Assembly (NCBI GenBank): GCA_938049795.1
Contig: CALLCD010000147.1
Span: forward strand, 1 to 10,106
Source: an uncultured Hyphomonadaceae bacterium
Lineage (GTDB): Bacteria; Pseudomonadota; Alphaproteobacteria; Caulobacterales; Hyphomonadaceae
Direction: 5' to 3'
Length of the DNA: 10,106 nucleotides
This document shows, one piece after another, positions 7,233 through 10,106 of this stretch (within the stretch, counting starts at the first letter, position 1; every line of letters begins with the position of its first letter). The position numbers and the translations under genes are program-made. The notes beneath the pieces are model-generated. The model had not been told where the DNA came from and ran no database searches. It saw only the letters and a program-made list of their open reading frames with translations.

Positions 7233-8768
7233 ATGGATATCAGAGCTGCGGAAATTTCCGACATCCTGAAGACCCAAATTGAAAATTTCGGCACCGAGGC
7301 TGAAGTCTCCGATGTGGGCCAGGTGCTTTCGGTCGGTGACGGGATCGCCCGCGTCTACGGTCTTGACAATGTTGAAGCCGGTGAGATGGTCGAGTTTGAC
7401 GGCGGCGTCAAAGGCATGGCGCTCAACCTCGAAACCGACAATGTCGGCGTCGTGATCTTCGGCGATGACCGCGGCATCAAAGAGGGCGACAATGTCAAAC
7501 GCTTGTCCGAGATCGTGTCTGCGCCGGTTGGCATGGGGCTTCTCGGCCGTGTGGTTGACCCGCTTGGCGAGCCAATTGACGGCAAGGGTGCCCTGACAGA
7601 TGTCGCAGCCCGTGAGCGTGTTGACGTGAAAGCCCCAGGCATTCTGCCGCGCAAATCGGTCCATGAGCCAATGATGACAGGCGTGAAAGCCATTGATGGC
7701 ATGATCCCGATCGGTCGTGGCCAGCGCGAACTTGTCATTGGTGACCGCCAGACCGGCAAGACCGCGATCTGCATCGACACCATCCTGAACCAGAAACAAA
7801 TCAACGATGCGGCCAAAGACGACTCAGAGAAACTCTTCTGCGTCTATGTCGCTATCGGCCAGAAGCGCTCGACCGTGGCTCAGGTTGTCAAAACTCTCGG
7901 CGAACGCGGCGCGCTGGACTACACCGTTGTCGTCTCCGCCACCGCGTCCGAGCCAGCCCCGCTGCAATATCTCGCGCCGTTTACGGGCTGCACAATCGGC
8001 GAATGGTTCCGCGACAATGGCAAGCATGCGCTGATCATTTATGATGATCTCTCCAAGCAAGCGGTGGCCTATCGCCAGATGTCGCTGCTCCTGCGCCGTC
8101 CGCCAGGCCGCGAAGCCTATCCTGGTGACGTCTTCTACCTCCACTCGCGCCTGCTCGAACGCGCCGCGAAACTGAACGAGGACCACGGCTCAGGCTCGCT
8201 CACCGCGCTGCCGATCATTGAAACACAGGCGAACGATGTCTCCGCCTATATTCCAACCAATGTGATCTCGATCACCGATGGCCAGATCTTCCTCGAAACC
8301 GACCTGTTCTATCAAGGCATCCGGCCTGCGGTAAATGTCGGCCTGTCGGTGTCCCGTGTGGGCTCTGCCGCCCAGACCAAAGCCATGAAGAAAGTGGCCG
8401 GCTCCATGAAGGGCGAACTGGCGCAATACCGCGAAATGGCGGCCTTTGCGAAATTCGGCTCCGATCTGGATGCCGCCACGCAGAAACTGCTCAATCGCGG
8501 CGCCCGCCTGACCGAGCTTCTCAAACAGCCGCAATTCTCGCCACTGCAAATGGAAGAACAGGTCGTGGTGGTCTATGCCGGGACGCGCGGCTATCTCGAC
8601 GGCATCGACCTGTCGGATGTGACCCGCTATGAGCGCGATCTGCTCGCCAATCTTCGCGCCAACAATGCCGATCTGCTCGCCAAAATCCGCGATGAGAAAG
8701 CGCTAACCGAAGATGTCGAAACCGGCATCAAGAAAGTGCTCGAAGACTTCACCGGCAATTTCGCTTAA
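7233..8768 (+). CDS. atpA: ATP synthase F1 subunit alpha
   Basis: The alpha subunit is the non-catalytic nucleotide-binding partner of beta in the alpha3-beta3 head. The 511 residues are the usual length. The N-terminal beta-barrel covers about 25-95, the P-loop GDRQTGKT lies at 170-177, the nucleotide-domain DDLSKQA at 271-277 and the family signature PAVNVGLSVS at 365-374, followed by R375, the arginine that reaches the beta catalytic site. The C-terminal helical domain is complete. The sequence shows no missing key residue. GGGAG near 7217-7224 precedes ATG 7233. Thirty-one bases separate it from atpG. Confidence 0.99.
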   Translation: MDIRAAEISDILKTQIENFGTEAEVSDVGQVLSVGDGIARVYGLDNVEAGEMVEFDGGVKGMALNLETDNVGVVIFGDDRGIKEGDNVKRLSEIVSAPVGMGLLGRVVDPLGEPIDGKGALTDVAARERVDVKAPGILPRKSVHEPMMTGVKAIDGMIPIGRGQRELVIGDRQTGKTAICIDTILNQKQINDAAKDDSEKLFCVYVAIGQKRSTVAQVVKTLGERGALDYTVVVSATASEPAPLQYLAPFTGCTIGEWFRDNGKHALIIYDDLSKQAVAYRQMSLLLRRPPGREAYPGDVFYLHSRLLERAAKLNEDHGSGSLTALPIIETQANDVSAYIPTNVISITDGQIFLETDLFYQGIRPAVNVGLSVSRVGSAAQTKAMKKVAGSMKGELAQYREMAAFAKFGSDLDAATQKLLNRGARLTELLKQPQFSPLQMEEQVVVVYAGTRGYLDGIDLSDVTRYERDLLANLRANNADLLAKIRDEKALTEDVETGIKKVLEDFTGNFA

Positions 8769-8799
8769 ACGCCACGCTTGAGAGACAAGGACTTCAGCT

Positions 8800-9687
8800 A
8801 TGCCCAGCTTGAAGGAACTGAAAAACCGGATCGCCAGCGTGAAATCCACGCAGAAGATCACCAAGGCCAAGCAAATGGTGGCCGCGGCGAAACTACGTCG
8901 CGCGCAGGAAGCGGCTGAAGCCTCGCGTCCCTATGCCGTGCGCATGGCCTCTGTTGTGGCCAATCTCACCGGCGCAATGGGCGAGGGGGCAGGCGGACCG
9001 AAACTGCTCGCTGGCACAGGCGGCGACCAGACCCACCTCATCGTCGTCATGACGGCAGAACGCGGGCTTTGCGGCGGCTTCAACACCAACACGGTCAAGC
9101 TCGCCCGTCAGACCATTGATGAGTTGCGCGCGGTCGGCAAGACGGTGAAAATCATCACGGTCGGCAAAAAGGGCCGCGAACAGCTCGGCTCCGAATATGG
9201 CGATCTGTTCGTTGACCACCTCGACACATCCGAAGCCCGCAACGCCGCCGCTCAAAGCGATCTCGCCATCGGCTTCGGCAGCGCGCTCAATGCCCGCTTC
9301 AATGGTGAAGAGTTCGACGTCTGCACGCTGGTCTACTCGCGCTTCAAAAATGTCTTGAGCCAGGTGCCTACCGCCCAGCAGCTCATTCCGGCCTCCGCGC
9401 CAGAAGGGACCGAAACCACCGATCTCGAAGGCGCGATCTATCAATACGAGCCTTCCGAGCCTGAAATTCTCGAAACGCTCCTGCCGCGCTATCTCAACAC
9501 GCAGCTTCTCTCCGCCATGCTCGAAAGCACCGCTGGTGAACAGGCCGCCTCGATGACCGCCATGGACAATGCAACGCGCAATGCCGGCGACATCATCTCC
9601 GCCCTGACCTTGCAATATAACCGCGCCCGTCAGGCCCAAATCACCAAAGAGCTGATCGAGATCATCTCCGGCGCAGAGGCGCTTTAG
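8800..9687 (+). CDS. atpG: ATP synthase F1 subunit gamma
   Basis: The gamma subunit is the central rotor shaft that couples c-ring rotation to catalysis. It has 295 residues. The N-terminal coiled-coil helix (MPSLKELKNRIASVKSTQKI, then TKAKQMVAAAKLRRAQ), the conserved MTAERGLCGGFNTN (84-97) and the C-terminal helix ending ITKELIEIISGAEAL are all present; the two end helices form the shaft. AAGGA at 8787-8791, eight bases before ATG 8800, supports the start. Its TAG stop overlaps the AGGGA ribosome site of the next frame at 9697, suggesting translational coupling. Confidence 0.98.
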   Translation: MPSLKELKNRIASVKSTQKITKAKQMVAAAKLRRAQEAAEASRPYAVRMASVVANLTGAMGEGAGGPKLLAGTGGDQTHLIVVMTAERGLCGGFNTNTVKLARQTIDELRAVGKTVKIITVGKKGREQLGSEYGDLFVDHLDTSEARNAAAQSDLAIGFGSALNARFNGEEFDVCTLVYSRFKNVLSQVPTAQQLIPASAPEGTETTDLEGAIYQYEPSEPEILETLLPRYLNTQLLSAMLESTAGEQAASMTAMDNATRNAGDIISALTLQYNRARQAQITKELIEIISGAEAL

Positions 9688-9696
9688 GGAACGGAT

Positions 9697-10106
9697 ATGG
9701 CTTACTGGGTATACGAAAACACAATTGCCAAACGCGCCCGCGTCCATATCGGCGAGTGCCGCTACTGCAATCATGGGGCAGGGGTCACCGATACGGATGG
9801 CGACGCCAGTGACGACAATTGGCAAGGCCCGTTCGAGACCTTCGAAGAAGCCGACGCGGCCGCAAAAGCCACGGGCCAGAAAGATGCCCGTCCTTGCGGC
9901 GTCTGCAAAGCCAAGACCGCCACAACCATTTCCGTCGCTGACACACCGGCGGCAGAGACCCACACACCAAAAGCTGCGGCGCCTCAGCCCGCATCCACAC
10001 CATCCCCGGCGCCCGTCGCTGCCAAAACAACATCTGCTCCCAAGGAGATCTATAAGATGAGCAATTCCGCAAATGCCAAAGGCGCCATCAGCCAAGTCAT
10101 CGGCGC
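9697..10106 (+). CDS. CxxC...CxxC (zinc-ribbon-like) domain reading in frame into ATP synthase beta (partial)
   Basis: The frame starts at ATG 9697 with AGGGA six bases upstream and is open to the window end (136 codons). Residues 1-70 form a compact domain: MAYWVYENTIAKRARVHIGE, then C21-x2-C24-N, WQGPF (42-46) and C67-x2-C70. H17 and the two CxxC pairs suggest one bound metal ion. I recall small standalone bacterial proteins of this WVYEN/CxxCN/WxGPF/CxxC style, with no assigned function. Residues about 71-116 are a Pro/Ala/Thr/Lys-rich linker. Codon 121 (10057) is the Met that opens a typical F1 beta N-terminus (MSNSANAKGAISQVIGA). Low-complexity N-terminal extensions of beta are known in alphaproteobacteria; a CxxC domain there is not familiar to me. 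It may be a fused beta subunit, or a small gene without its own stop overlapping atpD. Confidence 0.75.
   Translation, partial: MAYWVYENTIAKRARVHIGECRYCNHGAGVTDTDGDASDDNWQGPFETFEEADAAAKATGQKDARPCGVCKAKTATTISVADTPAAETHTPKAAAPQPASTPSPAPVAAKTTSAPKEIYKMSNSANAKGAISQVIG
10042..10047 (+). promoter_or_regulatory. Strong internal Shine-Dalgarno for atpD
   Basis: AAGGAG lies nine bases before ATG 10057, inside the longer open frame. It is the strongest ribosome site among the atp genes seen here and argues that ribosomes initiate at the conserved beta start even if the upstream frame is also translated. Confidence 0.75.
10057..10106 (+). CDS. atpD: ATP synthase F1 subunit beta, N-terminal fragment
   Basis: Only the first 16 codons and two bases are present. 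MSNSANAKGAISQVIGA, with the last codon inferred from GC plus the next base, matches the opening of beta subunits, where G.I.QVIG begins the first strand of the N-terminal barrel. Position right after atpG fits the standard order atpH-A-G-D-C. The strong Shine-Dalgarno at 10042-10047 supports initiation here. The same frame is open upstream to 9697, so an extended form is possible. Confidence 0.8.
   Translation, partial: MSNSANAKGAISQVIG

Noticed and set aside
8893..10095. A 400-codon open frame on the minus strand opposite atpG and the start of atpD
   Set aside because: It lies opposite confident genes in a GC-rich genome where antisense stops are rare; it is rich in Cys, Arg and Gly with no recognisable domain.

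Overview
This is a GC-rich chromosomal stretch from a proteobacterium, most likely an alphaproteobacterium. The reasons are the gene order atpH-atpA-atpG-atpD with no atpI/B/E/F beside it, an AmgK-type sugar kinase next to tsaE, and priA and xerC close to the F1 operon. Placement near the Hyphomonadales/Caulobacterales is only an impression from protein style. I see no tRNA, rRNA, CRISPR array, insertion sequence or phage gene.

Positions 1-3564 (minus strand) hold a tight co-directional run read right to left: priA (primosomal helicase), tsaE (tRNA t6A ATPase) and a partial AmgK-like phosphotransferase that leaves the window at base 1. Spacing is a few bases or an overlap, so the three are probably one transcript. 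Positions 3673-4572 (plus) hold xerC, divergent from priA across a 108-bp gap. It meets a minus-strand MerR/TipAS-like regulator (4592-5362) tail to tail, and the two stop codons lie in the two arms of one hairpin. The regulator is divergent from a predicted exported glycerophosphodiester phosphodiesterase (5532-6506). A MerR-style promoter with a 19-bp spacer can be proposed upstream of the regulator.

Positions 6538-10106 carry the F1 ATP synthase operon: a leader with a promoter candidate and an RBS-covering hairpin, then atpH (delta), atpA (alpha), atpG (gamma) and the start of atpD (beta).

The most unusual feature is at the right edge. Between atpG and the normal-looking atpD start at 10057, a well-initiated reading frame encodes a compact CxxC...CxxC domain and a Pro/Ala/Thr-rich linker. 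It runs in frame, with no stop, into the beta subunit. The locus could therefore make a beta subunit with a zinc-ribbon-like extension, a normal beta subunit from an internal Shine-Dalgarno, or both. A second oddity is in PriA: three of the four cysteines of one of its two zinc sites are replaced, while the other site is intact.
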